13,760 bases of DNA from Treponema sp. (lineage in GTDB: Bacteria > Spirochaetota > Spirochaetia > Treponematales > Breznakiellaceae). Location: NCBI GenBank assembly GCA_031278025.1, contig JAITLF010000005.1, positions 1-13,760 of the forward strand. Reading direction: 5' to 3'. Shown here one piece after another: positions 7,946 to 13,760 of the stretch (its first letter is position 1; each line of letters begins with the position of its first letter). Both the position numbers and the translations under genes were made by a program. Under the pieces are notes generated by a model that was given only the letters and a program-made list of their open reading frames with translations, was not told where the DNA came from and searched no databases.

Positions 7946-9541
7946 ATGGGGAAGCGGCTTTCATCGTTCCTCACCCCCGGGGTTCTCGCGGCCCTTGCCG
8001 CCGGCGCGCCAGGCGGGGGGCCGGCGGGGTTTTCCGCCGACCCGGTGGTAACGGGCCTGGAATACGATTCCCGCCGGGTACGGCCCGGCTCCCTGTACTT
8101 CGCCCTGCCGGGGCTTCATGCCGACGGCCACGCCTTCATTCCCGCCGCCCTTGCCGCCGGCGCGTCGGTCATCGTCCACCAGGCGCCCCTGCCCGAATAC
8201 CGGGAAGGGGCGGTCTACATCCGGGTAAAGGATTCCCGGTTCGCCATGTCGCCGGTAGCGGACGCCTTTTACGGCCATCCTTCCCGGCATCTGGCGGTGA
8301 TTGGAGTAACCGGCACCGAGGGGAAAAGCACCACCGTGTCCCTCATCTATCAGCTTCTTACCCTGTCGGGCAGAAAAACCGGGTTCATCTCCACGGTGGG
8401 CTATTCGGACGGCGGGGAGGAACAGGGGAACCCGGAACATCAGACCACCCCCGAAGCCACCGGGATACACCGGCTTCTGGCGGCCATGCGGGACCGGGGG
8501 GCGGCCTTCGCGGTTCTGGAGTCCAGCTCCCACGGCCTGTCCCGCCGGACCAACCGCCTGGGAGACGTGGCCTTTGACGCGGCGGTCATGACCAACGTAA
8601 CCCACGAGCACCTGGAATTCCACGGTTCCTGGGAACAGTACCGCCGCGACAAGGCAAACCTGTTCCGGGCATTGGATGCCTTCTCCCATTCCAAGCCCGC
8701 GTGGGGGCGGGAAAGGGCGGAAGTCCCCTGTTTCGGCGTGGTGAACGCCGGCGACAAGAGCGCCCCCTACTTTGCCGCCGCCGCCAGCGCGCCGGTCTTC
8801 TCGTACACTACCCAGGGAGGGGAAGCGGACCTTTCCCTGGCGTCTATTGAAAGCGGCCCCCGGGGGAACCGCTGCCGTATCCGGACCGCCGGCTCCGGCA
8901 GGACGCTGGACTTCACGGACCGGCTGCCGGGGGCTTTTAACGCGGGAAACGTCCTTGCGGCCCTTCTTGCCGTGTCGGGCATCCTTTCCGTACCGGTGGA
9001 AACCCTGGTTCCCCTGATCCCCCGTCTTAACCCCGTCCGGGGGCGGATGACGGCCATAGACCGGGGGCAGCCGTTTGAAGTCCTGGTGGATTACGCCCAT
9101 ACGCCTTCGTCGTTTAGCGCCATATTCCCGCCCCTCAGGAGACGGCTGGATGCGGCGGGGGGCCGGATCATCGCGGTTTTCGGGTCGGCGGGGGAACGGG
9201 ACACGGCGAAGCGTCCGGAGCAGGGACGCATCGCCGCCCTTTGGTCGGATCTGGTGGTCCTCACCGACGAGGACCCCCGCGGCGAGGAGCCTATGGCCAT
9301 CCTGGAAGAAATCGCCGCCGGCTGCCCGGGCAGGAAGCGGGGGGAAGACCTCTTCCTGATCCCCCACCGCCCGGCAGCCGTCAGGAAAGCCTTTTCCCTG
9401 GCGCGGCCCGGCGACCTGGTGCTGCTCCTGGGTAAGGGGCACGAGAACTCCATTATCTACGCGGAAAAGACCGTGGCGTACGATGAATGCGCCGAAGCCG
9501 AAGGGTCCCTGGCGGAGATGGGCTGCGGCGCCGGAACTTAG
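7946..9541 (+). CDS. murE: MurE-type UDP-MurNAc-tripeptide synthetase
   Basis: This is a cytoplasmic Mur ligase that adds the third amino acid to UDP-MurNAc-L-Ala-D-Glu in peptidoglycan synthesis, using ATP. It has 531 residues, slightly long for the family. The order of motifs is complete: N-terminal DSRRVRPGSLYFALPG (41-56), P-loop GTEGKST (123-129), TTPE (167-170), ESSSHGL (192-198), NVTHEHLEFHG (217-227), K236 in the YRRDKANLF segment at the position of the usual carbamylated lysine, DYAHTP (382-387), FGSAGERD (412-419) and GKGHE (496-500). The substrate-specificity motif is EDPR (442-445, within LTDEDPRGEEP) instead of DNPR of meso-DAP enzymes. Treponemes are reported to use L-ornithine, so ornithine or a similar diamino acid is possible, but the sequence alone does not settle it. 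The start follows the ammA stop by 1 nt with only a weak GGGGA site, suggesting translational coupling. Its stop overlaps the convergent gene. Confidence 0.93.
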   Translation: MGKRLSSFLTPGVLAALAAGAPGGGPAGFSADPVVTGLEYDSRRVRPGSLYFALPGLHADGHAFIPAALAAGASVIVHQAPLPEYREGAVYIRVKDSRFAMSPVADAFYGHPSRHLAVIGVTGTEGKSTTVSLIYQLLTLSGRKTGFISTVGYSDGGEEQGNPEHQTTPEATGIHRLLAAMRDRGAAFAVLESSSHGLSRRTNRLGDVAFDAAVMTNVTHEHLEFHGSWEQYRRDKANLFRALDAFSHSKPAWGRERAEVPCFGVVNAGDKSAPYFAAAASAPVFSYTTQGGEADLSLASIESGPRGNRCRIRTAGSGRTLDFTDRLPGAFNAGNVLAALLAVSGILSVPVETLVPLIPRLNPVRGRMTAIDRGQPFEVLVDYAHTPSSFSAIFPPLRRRLDAAGGRIIAVFGSAGERDTAKRPEQGRIAALWSDLVVLTDEDPRGEEPMAILEEIAAGCPGRKRGEDLFLIPHRPAAVRKAFSLARPGDLVLLLGKGHENSIIYAEKTVAYDECAEAEGSLAEMGCGAGT

Positions 9542-10464
9542 CGTTTCGCTGTGCCGGACGCTAAAAGGCAGGCTCCCTGGAGGGCGCTGCCCCGCGGCTC
9601 CGTTACCCCAAGGCCGGGGAAAGCGGCGGAAAGGGATTCCCGCAGCATCCCGGTAAGGACATCATCGTGTTCTATGACTCCCCCCGCCAGGACCAGGGTC
9701 CGGTTTTCTATCCAGGGGGATTGGTCCAGGACGCTCCGTACCAGCAGGACCAGCTCGGCGGCGCCGGTTTGGAGTATGTCCAAAGCCAGGGGATCCCCGG
9801 ACCGGGCCGCCTTCGTAACCACCGGCGCAAGGGCCGCTATCCGGGCCTTATCCGCCTCGTGGTGTACATAGCGGATAAGGTCCGCGCTTTCCCGCAGCCG
9901 GGTTTCTTCCAGGATGGCGTCCTCCATAGAGCTGGGAAGGTCCCTGCCTTCCAGGCTGCGGAGTACGCGGGCAATGGCGGTTTTCCCTATCCATGCCGCC
10001 GCCCCTTCGTCCCCCAGCATATAGCCCAGGCCCCCCGAACGGACCAGCCTTCCATCTTTGGACCTGCCCAGGGCCATCGATCCGGTACCGGCGATCAGGC
10101 AGTAGCCCTCAAGCCCCGCAAGCCCTCCGCAGAGGAGTATTTCCCCGTCGCCGCAGAGTTTAACCGGGGTCCCGGCTCCCAGGAGGGATGCAAAAAAATC
10201 CCTGAATACTTCCCGCTCCGCCTCCCTGCCCAGGCCCGCGCTGCCCATGCAGCCTGAAGCGACAGCTCCTTTTTGCAGCCCCGCGGCGTTCAGCCCCGCA
10301 TCCAGCAGGGACCGGATGTTTTCAAAGGCCTCGTCCCGCGATACCGAATAGATATTGGTGCTTCGCCCTTCGGCGCGGGCAAGGATCCGCCCTTCCCGGT
10401 TTGTAATAGCCAGCCGGGAATGGGTTCCCCCGCCGTCGATGCCAAAATAGTACGGATTGTTCAT
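9538..10464 (-). CDS. BadF/BadG-family kinase, likely GlcNAc kinase-like
   Basis: This 308-residue cytoplasmic ASKHA-fold kinase belongs to the BadF/BadG/BcrA/BcrD ATPase family and most resembles the N-acetylglucosamine (NagK) or MurNAc/GlcNAc (MurK) kinases. Visible features are phosphate-1 FGIDGGGTHSRL (7-18), GSAGLG (74-79), a candidate catalytic aspartate D106 in GDGE, phosphate-2 IAGTGSMALGR (124-134), GGLGYMLGDEGAAAWIG (144-160) and an adenosine-type motif LVLAGGVI (257-264). It lacks the CoA-dehydratase-activator Cys pattern of true BadF-type activators, which favours a sugar kinase. The exact sugar cannot be read from the sequence. Proximity to murE makes peptidoglycan amino-sugar recycling plausible, but the genes are convergent and not an operon. 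Its TAA overlaps the murE TAG by 4 bp, and no terminator separates them. The start at 10464 lacks a Shine-Dalgarno site and directly follows a TATAAT box. Confidence 0.85.
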   Translation of the reverse strand: MNNPYYFGIDGGGTHSRLAITNREGRILARAEGRSTNIYSVSRDEAFENIRSLLDAGLNAAGLQKGAVASGCMGSAGLGREAEREVFRDFFASLLGAGTPVKLCGDGEILLCGGLAGLEGYCLIAGTGSMALGRSKDGRLVRSGGLGYMLGDEGAAAWIGKTAIARVLRSLEGRDLPSSMEDAILEETRLRESADLIRYVHHEADKARIAALAPVVTKAARSGDPLALDILQTGAAELVLLVRSVLDQSPWIENRTLVLAGGVIEHDDVLTGMLRESLSAAFPGLGVTEPRGSALQGACLLASGTAKR

Positions 10465-10471
10465 AGCGTGG

Positions 10472-10477
10472 ATTATA
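10472..10477 (-). promoter_or_regulatory. -10 box of the kinase gene, nearly leaderless
   Basis: The minus strand reads a consensus TATAAT at 10477-10472, seven bases before ATG at 10464. Normal -10 to start spacing puts transcription initiation at 10465, giving a leader of about one nucleotide. No good -35 is visible at 16-18 bp spacing (CGTATC at 17 bp), so it may need an activator or another sigma contact. Confidence 0.55.
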
Positions 10478-10499
10478 CCTTAAAACGGCGTCTTGATAC

Positions 10500-10620
10500 G
10501 GGGCGGCGCTCCCGCACCCCGCCGGGCGCTGCTCCGAACCACGCGGGGCTCCGCCCCGGACCCCGCCGGGGGCGCCGCCCCCGGACCCCTGCTGGGGGGT
10601 TTCGAACCCCCCGGACCCCC
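10500..10620. repeat. Tandem GC-rich hairpin array (hairpin + GGACCCC units)
   Basis: Five units of 21-27 bp start at 10500, 10524, 10545, 10568 and 10594. The last three are clear: each has a perfect short hairpin (GGGGC-TCC-GCCCC; GGGGGC-GCC-GCCCCC; GGGGGGTT-TCG-AACCCCCC) followed directly by GGACCCC. The first two are degenerate versions. The array fills the nagK-like gene's upstream flank and ends at the terminator-like hairpin. Stem pairing is kept although stem bases differ between units, which suggests selection on structure or copying of a structured element. I recognise this style as a widespread intergenic repeat in GC-rich genomes but cannot name a family. Confidence 0.7.
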
Positions 10621-10669
10621 CATAAAAAGGGCGAGGGGATACCCTCGCCCTTTTTTATGGGAGGTCTGG
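10611..10669. terminator. Strong bidirectional terminator-like hairpin
   Basis: GGGCGAGGG (10629-10637) pairs perfectly with CCCTCGCCC (10642-10650) across a 4-nt loop. It is flanked by A5 on the left and T6 on the right, so it would work as an intrinsic terminator on either strand. The pairing continues imperfectly outward (10611-10628 with 10651-10669), giving a stem of about 27 bp with one bulge and two unmatched or wobble positions. It lies between divergent genes, so no gene in the window ends at it. The terminator structure is certain as a shape; its role is not. Confidence 0.75.
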
Positions 10670-10706
10670 GGGGCGCATCAGTCTCTTAATCACCCATTGC
10701 ATAAAT

Positions 10707-10735
10707 TTTCATTTTTCCGTATGTTTGTGTATATT
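10707..10735 (+). promoter_or_regulatory. Candidate promoter of the ABC transporter operon
   Basis: The spacer turns abruptly AT-rich from 10685 to 10745. The best -10 is TATATT (10730-10735, preceded by TGTG), with TTTCAT (10707-10712) 17 bp upstream as a poor -35. An alternative pair is TTGCAT (10697-10702) with TATGTT (10720-10725), also 17 bp apart. Either would start transcription after the terminator-like hairpin and give a leader of a few dozen bases. I cannot choose between them. Confidence 0.4.
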
Positions 10736-10778
10736 TATGCATGTTTTGCGGTTGGCCTTTGGCGGCATGGGGGGTGTG

Positions 10779-11501
10779 ATGATACGGATGAAGGAAGTTA
10801 GTAAATCCTTTGGGAATTTGGAAGTATTGAAGAATATCTGCCTTCATGTCAGGGAGGGGGAAAAGGTTACGATTATCGGGCCTTCGGGGTCGGGAAAGAG
10901 TACCCTTATCCGGTGCATCAACGGCCTGGAAGAGCCTTCCGATGGGGATGTCATCTTGAACGGGGAACTGCTTACGCACCATAGCCGTACGCTCCTGGTG
11001 CGCAGTTATTGCGCCATGGTTTTCCAGCAATTCAACCTTTACCCGCATATGCCGGTCCTGGCAAATATTACCCTGGCGCTGATCAAGCTCCAGAAAAAAA
11101 GCCGCGCGGAAGCGGAGGAAATCGCCTGCCACTACTTAGACGTGGTGGGTCTGCGGGATAAGGCCGCTGCCTATCCGGCCACGCTTTCCGGGGGGCAGCA
11201 ACAGCGCATCGCCATTGCGCGGGCCCTGGCTACCAAACAGAAAATTCTGCTGTTTGACGAGCCGACTTCCGCCCTGGACCCCGAAATGGTGCAGGAGGTT
11301 CTGGATGTGATGATACGCCTTTCCAGGGAATCCATCACGATGGTGGTGGTTACCCACGAGATGGGTTTTGCCCGGCAGGTGGCCGACCGGGTCATCTTCA
11401 TGGATAACGGCGTTCTGGTAGAAGAGGGGCCGCCGGCGGAATTCTTTGAACATCCCAAAAACGAGCGTACCAGCGTGTTCCTCAGTAAAATTTTGCGATA
11501 A
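10779..11501 (+). CDS. Polar amino acid ABC transporter, ATPase subunit
   Basis: This GlnQ/HisP-type ATPase of 240 residues energises amino acid uptake at the inner face of the cytoplasmic membrane. All motifs are intact: Walker A GPSGSGKS (34-41), Q-loop [10 protein letters not shown] (81-90), signature [15 protein letters not shown] (136-150), Walker [14 protein letters not shown] (156-168) and H-loop VVTHEMGFA (190-198). The ending [20 protein letters not shown] is typical of the family. In-frame ATGs at 10725, 10737 and 10767 lie upstream, but [12 protein letters not shown] is where homology begins. A weak GGGGGTG site precedes this start. It is the first gene of a four-gene operon and is followed by an 84-bp gap before the binding protein. 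Substrate (Gln, Glu, Asp, His or Arg class) cannot be read from the ATPase. Confidence 0.95.
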   Translation: MIRMKEVSKSFGNLEVLKNICLHVREGEKVTIIGPSGSGKSTLIRCINGLEEPSDGDVILNGELLTHHSRTLLVRSYCAMVFQQFNLYPHMPVLANITLALIKLQKKSRAEAEEIACHYLDVVGLRDKAAAYPATLSGGQQQRIAIARALATKQKILLFDEPTSALDPEMVQEVLDVMIRLSRESITMVVVTHEMGFARQVADRVIFMDNGVLVEEGPPAEFFEHPKNERTSVFLSKILR

Positions 11502-11505
11502 CCGG

Positions 11506-11555
11506 CTGCCGGCTGATAGCTGCCGGCTGCCGATTGTAGTGTTGATTGTTGATTG
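11506..11555. repeat. Short direct repeats between ATPase and binding-protein genes
   Basis: CTGCCGGCTG occurs at 11506-11515 and again at 11520-11529, separated by four bases. A 7-bp unit TTGATTG follows twice in tandem (11542-11555). The two blocks fill the untranslated gap just after the ATPase stop. GCCGGC is self-complementary, so alternative pairings are possible, but no long stable hairpin or U-tract is visible. Confidence 0.6.
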
Positions 11556-11570
11556 AAATCTATCTTGCTT

Positions 11571-11578
11571 AAGGAGGA
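11571..11578 (+). promoter_or_regulatory. Strong Shine-Dalgarno site of the binding-protein gene
   Basis: AAGGAGGA lies 7 nt upstream of ATG at 11586. It rules out the in-frame TTG at 11553, which would place this site inside the coding region and spoil the signal peptide. The strength fits the usual need for more binding protein than transporter. Confidence 0.85.
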
Positions 11579-11585
11579 GAAAAGA

Positions 11586-12386
11586 ATGAAGTTTGCGAAA
11601 AAAATGTTATGCGCGGCTTTGATTCTTGCGGCTGTGGCCGGGACAGTATTTGCCGGCGGAAAAAAAGAAGGCCCCCAACCGGCGGGGCCGCTTGACAAGA
11701 TCCGCGGCGCGGGGGTGTTGAAAGTAGGGGTAAAATCGGATGTGCCGAATTTCGGCCTCCTCAATACCGCTGCCAATACCTACGAAGGGTTCGAGATCGA
11801 CCTTGCGGGGTTGATCGCCGGGGAAATCCTGGGGGACGCCGCGAAGGTGGCCTTTACCCCGGTAACCGCGGCAACACGGGGTCCCCTGCTGGATAACGGC
11901 GACATAGACCTGGTGATCGCCACGTTCACCATCACCGGGGAGCGGAAACTCACCTATAACTTTTCCACCAGCTACTACACCGATGCGGTAGGGCTTCTGG
12001 TAAAAAAAGCCTCCGGAATCAGCGGGATTGCCGGGCTTGACGGGAAAACCGTCGGGGTTGCCCAGTCCGCCACAAGCCGGCAGGCGCTTGAAGCAGCAGC
12101 GTCGGTGGCCGGGGCTTCGGTCAAATTCGCGGAATTCGCCACCTATCCTGAGATCAAGGCGGCGCTGGATTCCGGACGGGTAGACGCCTTTAGCGTGGAC
12201 CGGTCCATACTCCGGGGCTACCTGGACAGCGAAACCGTGCTGCTGGACGACGCCTTCTCTCCCCAGGAGTACGGGGTTGCCAGCAAGTTCGACAACAAAG
12301 ACCTTGCCGCGTATATAGACGGCCTCATTCAAAAGTGGCTGGGCGACGGGACGATCAAAGCCCTAACCGATAAATACAAGATATAA
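11586..12386 (+). CDS. Periplasmic polar amino acid-binding protein
   Basis: This family 3 solute-binding protein (SBP_bac_3, GlnH/FliY type) has 266 residues and delivers an amino acid to the permeases encoded downstream. The N-terminus MKFAKKM plus a hydrophobic stretch (8-20) ends VFA, then GGKKEG, a signal peptidase I site after A23. The only cysteine (C9) lies in the hydrophobic core and does not form a lipobox, so I predict a soluble periplasmic protein. Family features are VLKVGVKSDVPNFG (44-57), EGFEIDLAGLIA (67-78), IDLVIATFTITGERK (107-121) with R120 as the expected carboxylate-binding arginine, and VDAFSVDRSIL (199-209). These fit polar amino acids, with Asp/Glu/Gln the likeliest class. 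The VFAGGKKE ending is typical of spirochaete exported proteins and supports the taxonomic guess. Confidence 0.93.
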   Translation: MKFAKKMLCAALILAAVAGTVFAGGKKEGPQPAGPLDKIRGAGVLKVGVKSDVPNFGLLNTAANTYEGFEIDLAGLIAGEILGDAAKVAFTPVTAATRGPLLDNGDIDLVIATFTITGERKLTYNFSTSYYTDAVGLLVKKASGISGIAGLDGKTVGVAQSATSRQALEAAASVAGASVKFAEFATYPEIKAALDSGRVDAFSVDRSILRGYLDSETVLLDDAFSPQEYGVASKFDNKDLAAYIDGLIQKWLGDGTIKALTDKYKI

Positions 12387-12391
12387 CGGCT

Positions 12392-13099
12392 ATGAGCAGG
12401 GGACCCTTTGCGCTCTGGCGCTGGCAGCGTTTATTTGGAGAATATCCACTGTTCTTGGAAGGTTTCGGGATTACCATACTCGTATCCCTCGGCGCCCTGC
12501 TCCTTGCCCTGACCCTGGGGATCGTCTTCGGCCTCTTTTCTACCTCGAATAAAAAGCTCCTTAAGCTGATCGCCCGTGTCTATGTTGAATTCTTCCAGAA
12601 TACCCCGCTGGCCGTTCAGGTGTTTTTCACCTATAACGCCCTGCCGTATGTTGGCATCCGGCTGGATGTATTCGTCATCGGGATGCTCTGTGCCGGCATC
12701 TACCACGGGGCGTATGTGTCGGAAGTGGTACGGGCCGGCATTACCTCTATTCCCCGCGGCCAGATGGATGCCGCCCGTTCCCAGGGGTTTTCTTACCTTC
12801 AGGCAATGCGGTGGATCATCCTGCCGCAGACCCTGACCATCGTGCTTCCCCCCCTGGGGAACCAGGCGGTGAACCTTATCAAGAACACCTCCGTCCTGGC
12901 CCTTATCGCCGGCGGAGACCTTATGTACCGGTCCCAGTCCTGGGCTGCCAACGGGACCTTGAGCTATGGTCCGGCCTATGTGGTAACGGGGCTGCTCTAC
13001 TTTATGCTCTGCTTCCCCCTGGTTTCCTGGGCCAGGCGGCATGAGGTACGCCTTAAAAACCGGAGCCTCCAGGACCCGCAAGGAGGCGCTGCTTCATGA
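12392..13099 (+). CDS. Polar amino acid ABC transporter, permease 1
   Basis: This HisM/GlnP-family inner-membrane permease of 235 residues forms half of the transport channel. Hydrophobic segments lie near 22-48, 72-82, 92-108, 144-172 and 193-213. The family stretch VEFFQNTPLAVQVFF (65-79) and the cytoplasmic EAA loop AARSQGFSYLQAMRWIILPQ (127-146), which contacts the ATPase, are both clear. The binding-protein stop is 5 nt upstream and no good Shine-Dalgarno site is visible, so translation is probably coupled. Its TGA overlaps the next start as ATGA. Confidence 0.94.
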   Translation: MSRGPFALWRWQRLFGEYPLFLEGFGITILVSLGALLLALTLGIVFGLFSTSNKKLLKLIARVYVEFFQNTPLAVQVFFTYNALPYVGIRLDVFVIGMLCAGIYHGAYVSEVVRAGITSIPRGQMDAARSQGFSYLQAMRWIILPQTLTIVLPPLGNQAVNLIKNTSVLALIAGGDLMYRSQSWAANGTLSYGPAYVVTGLLYFMLCFPLVSWARRHEVRLKNRSLQDPQGGAAS

Positions 13100-13760
13100 G
13101 CTTTCAGGTTTTGACGGATATTTTTACGTTCGACAACATTCGCTATCTTTTGGCGGGCCTGCGGGTTACCCTGCTCCTCTCGGTTGGCACCGTTTTGGTG
13201 AGCATCCTCTGGGGTTCCGTTCTTGCCCTGTGCCGCAATTACGAGAAACGCTTCCTGGGGAAAATCGCCGCAATCTACATTGAAGTCTTCCGCAGCACTC
13301 CCCTCCTCTTGTGGATTCTGGTTTGTATCTTCATGCTGCCCGTGGGCAACTACCTGATCCGGGGGGCGCTGGGCCTTACCCTCTACACCTCTTCCATCAT
13401 CGCGGAGATAGTCCGGGGAGGACTCAACTCCATTGCTACGGGCCAGTTCGAAGCCGCCCGTTCCCAGGGTTTCAACTTCTTTCAAACCCTGTGGTACATT
13501 GTGCTGCCCCAGTGCTTCATGCGCATAGTTCCCTCCCTGATGAGCCAGATCATCACGACCATCAAGGACACCTCGTTCTTCGCCCAGTTTGCCATTGCGG
13601 AATTTTTCTTTAATTCCAAAAACCTCATGGGGATTATTTCGAAGAACACGGTAGTTACCAGCGCCCATGTGTTTACCCTCTACTGCTTTATCGCCCTGGT
13701 TTATTTTGTCATCAACTTTTCCCTTTCCTGCATAGTCCGCGGACTCGCGAAGACGGAGCA
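13096..13760 (+). CDS. Polar amino acid ABC transporter, permease 2 (partial)
   Basis: This is the second HisM/GlnP-family permease, truncated by the right edge; 221 codons are visible with no stop. It begins MSFQVLTDIFTFDN, overlapping the permease 1 stop by 4 nt (ATGA), with AAGGAGG 9 nt upstream. Family landmarks are YIEVFRSTPLLLW (61-73), the EAA loop EAARSQGFNFFQTLWYIVLPQ around 119-139, and IKDTSFFAQFAIAEF (156-170). Together with permease 1 it should form a heterodimeric channel. The visible part nearly reaches the usual full length (about 220-230 residues), so only a short tail should be missing. Confidence 0.93.
   Translation, partial: MSFQVLTDIFTFDNIRYLLAGLRVTLLLSVGTVLVSILWGSVLALCRNYEKRFLGKIAAIYIEVFRSTPLLLWILVCIFMLPVGNYLIRGALGLTLYTSSIIAEIVRGGLNSIATGQFEAARSQGFNFFQTLWYIVLPQCFMRIVPSLMSQIITTIKDTSFFAQFAIAEFFFNSKNLMGIISKNTVVTSAHVFTLYCFIALVYFVINFSLSCIVRGLAKTE

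Noticed and set aside
7961..9442. 493-codon minus-strand open frame antisense to murE
   Set aside because: Opposite a complete MurE with all motifs; composition is Gly/Arg/Pro-rich and there is no plausible start signal.
10594..10612. tRNA T-arm-like stem with a TTCGA-type loop
   Set aside because: There is no acceptor stem, D-arm or anticodon arm around it; it is one unit of the GC hairpin array, with a 3-nt loop.
10500..10620. Possible CRISPR array
   Set aside because: Units are contiguous, 21-27 bp, with no constant repeat separated by unique spacers, and no cas gene is nearby. The Fe-S nuclease resembling Cas4 is AddB, beside addA.
10493..10801. 102-codon plus-strand open frame through the spacer
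   Set aside because: It is a translation of the hairpin array and terminator (Pro/Gly-rich) that runs on into the ATPase start in a different frame, with no ribosome site.

Overview
The window most likely comes from a high-GC spirochaete of the Treponema lineage, possibly a termite-gut or other host-associated species. This placement is an inference. It rests mainly on the substrate-binding protein, whose signal peptide ends VFA/GGKKE without a lipobox (a pattern I associate with treponemes), and on the overall gene style. No rRNA or other phylogenetic marker is present. The window is almost entirely ordinary core and transport genes. I see no phage, insertion sequence, CRISPR array or defence island.

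Left part (1-6998): a GC-rich spacer of about 400 bp carries a short degenerate repeat and a canonical terminator that serves the leftward operon. That operon is addB-addA on the minus strand, overlapping by 11 nt and encoding both subunits of the AddAB-type helicase-nuclease for double-strand break repair. Both nuclease sites, the AddA helicase motifs and the AddB iron-sulfur cysteines are intact.

Middle (6999-10464): a 370-bp divergent spacer holds the addB and ammA promoters and, between them on the minus strand, what looks like a decayed 3' end of an azlD-type gene. Rightward, an AMMECR1-domain protein (AmmeMemoRadiSam system protein A) lies 1 nt ahead of murE. MurE carries EDPR where the better-known enzymes have DNPR. 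Converging on murE, and overlapping its stop codon by 4 bp, is a BadF/NagK-type sugar kinase that may act in amino-sugar or peptidoglycan recycling.

Right part (10465-13760): a 314-bp divergent spacer holds a tandem array of GC-rich hairpins, each followed by GGACCCC or a degenerate copy, and then a strong bidirectional terminator-like hairpin. No gene in the window ends there. Next comes a rightward polar amino acid ABC transporter operon: ATPase, periplasmic binding protein, permease 1 and permease 2. Permease 2 runs off the right edge.

The most distinctive signals are non-coding. The first genes of three transcription units (addB, ammA, nagK-like) have a -10 box 6-10 nt from the ATG and no Shine-Dalgarno sequence, suggesting leaderless or nearly leaderless mRNAs, while several internal genes have strong AAGGAGG sites. 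The hairpin array with an orphan terminator and the azlD remnant also deserve checking. I found no convincing undescribed protein system.
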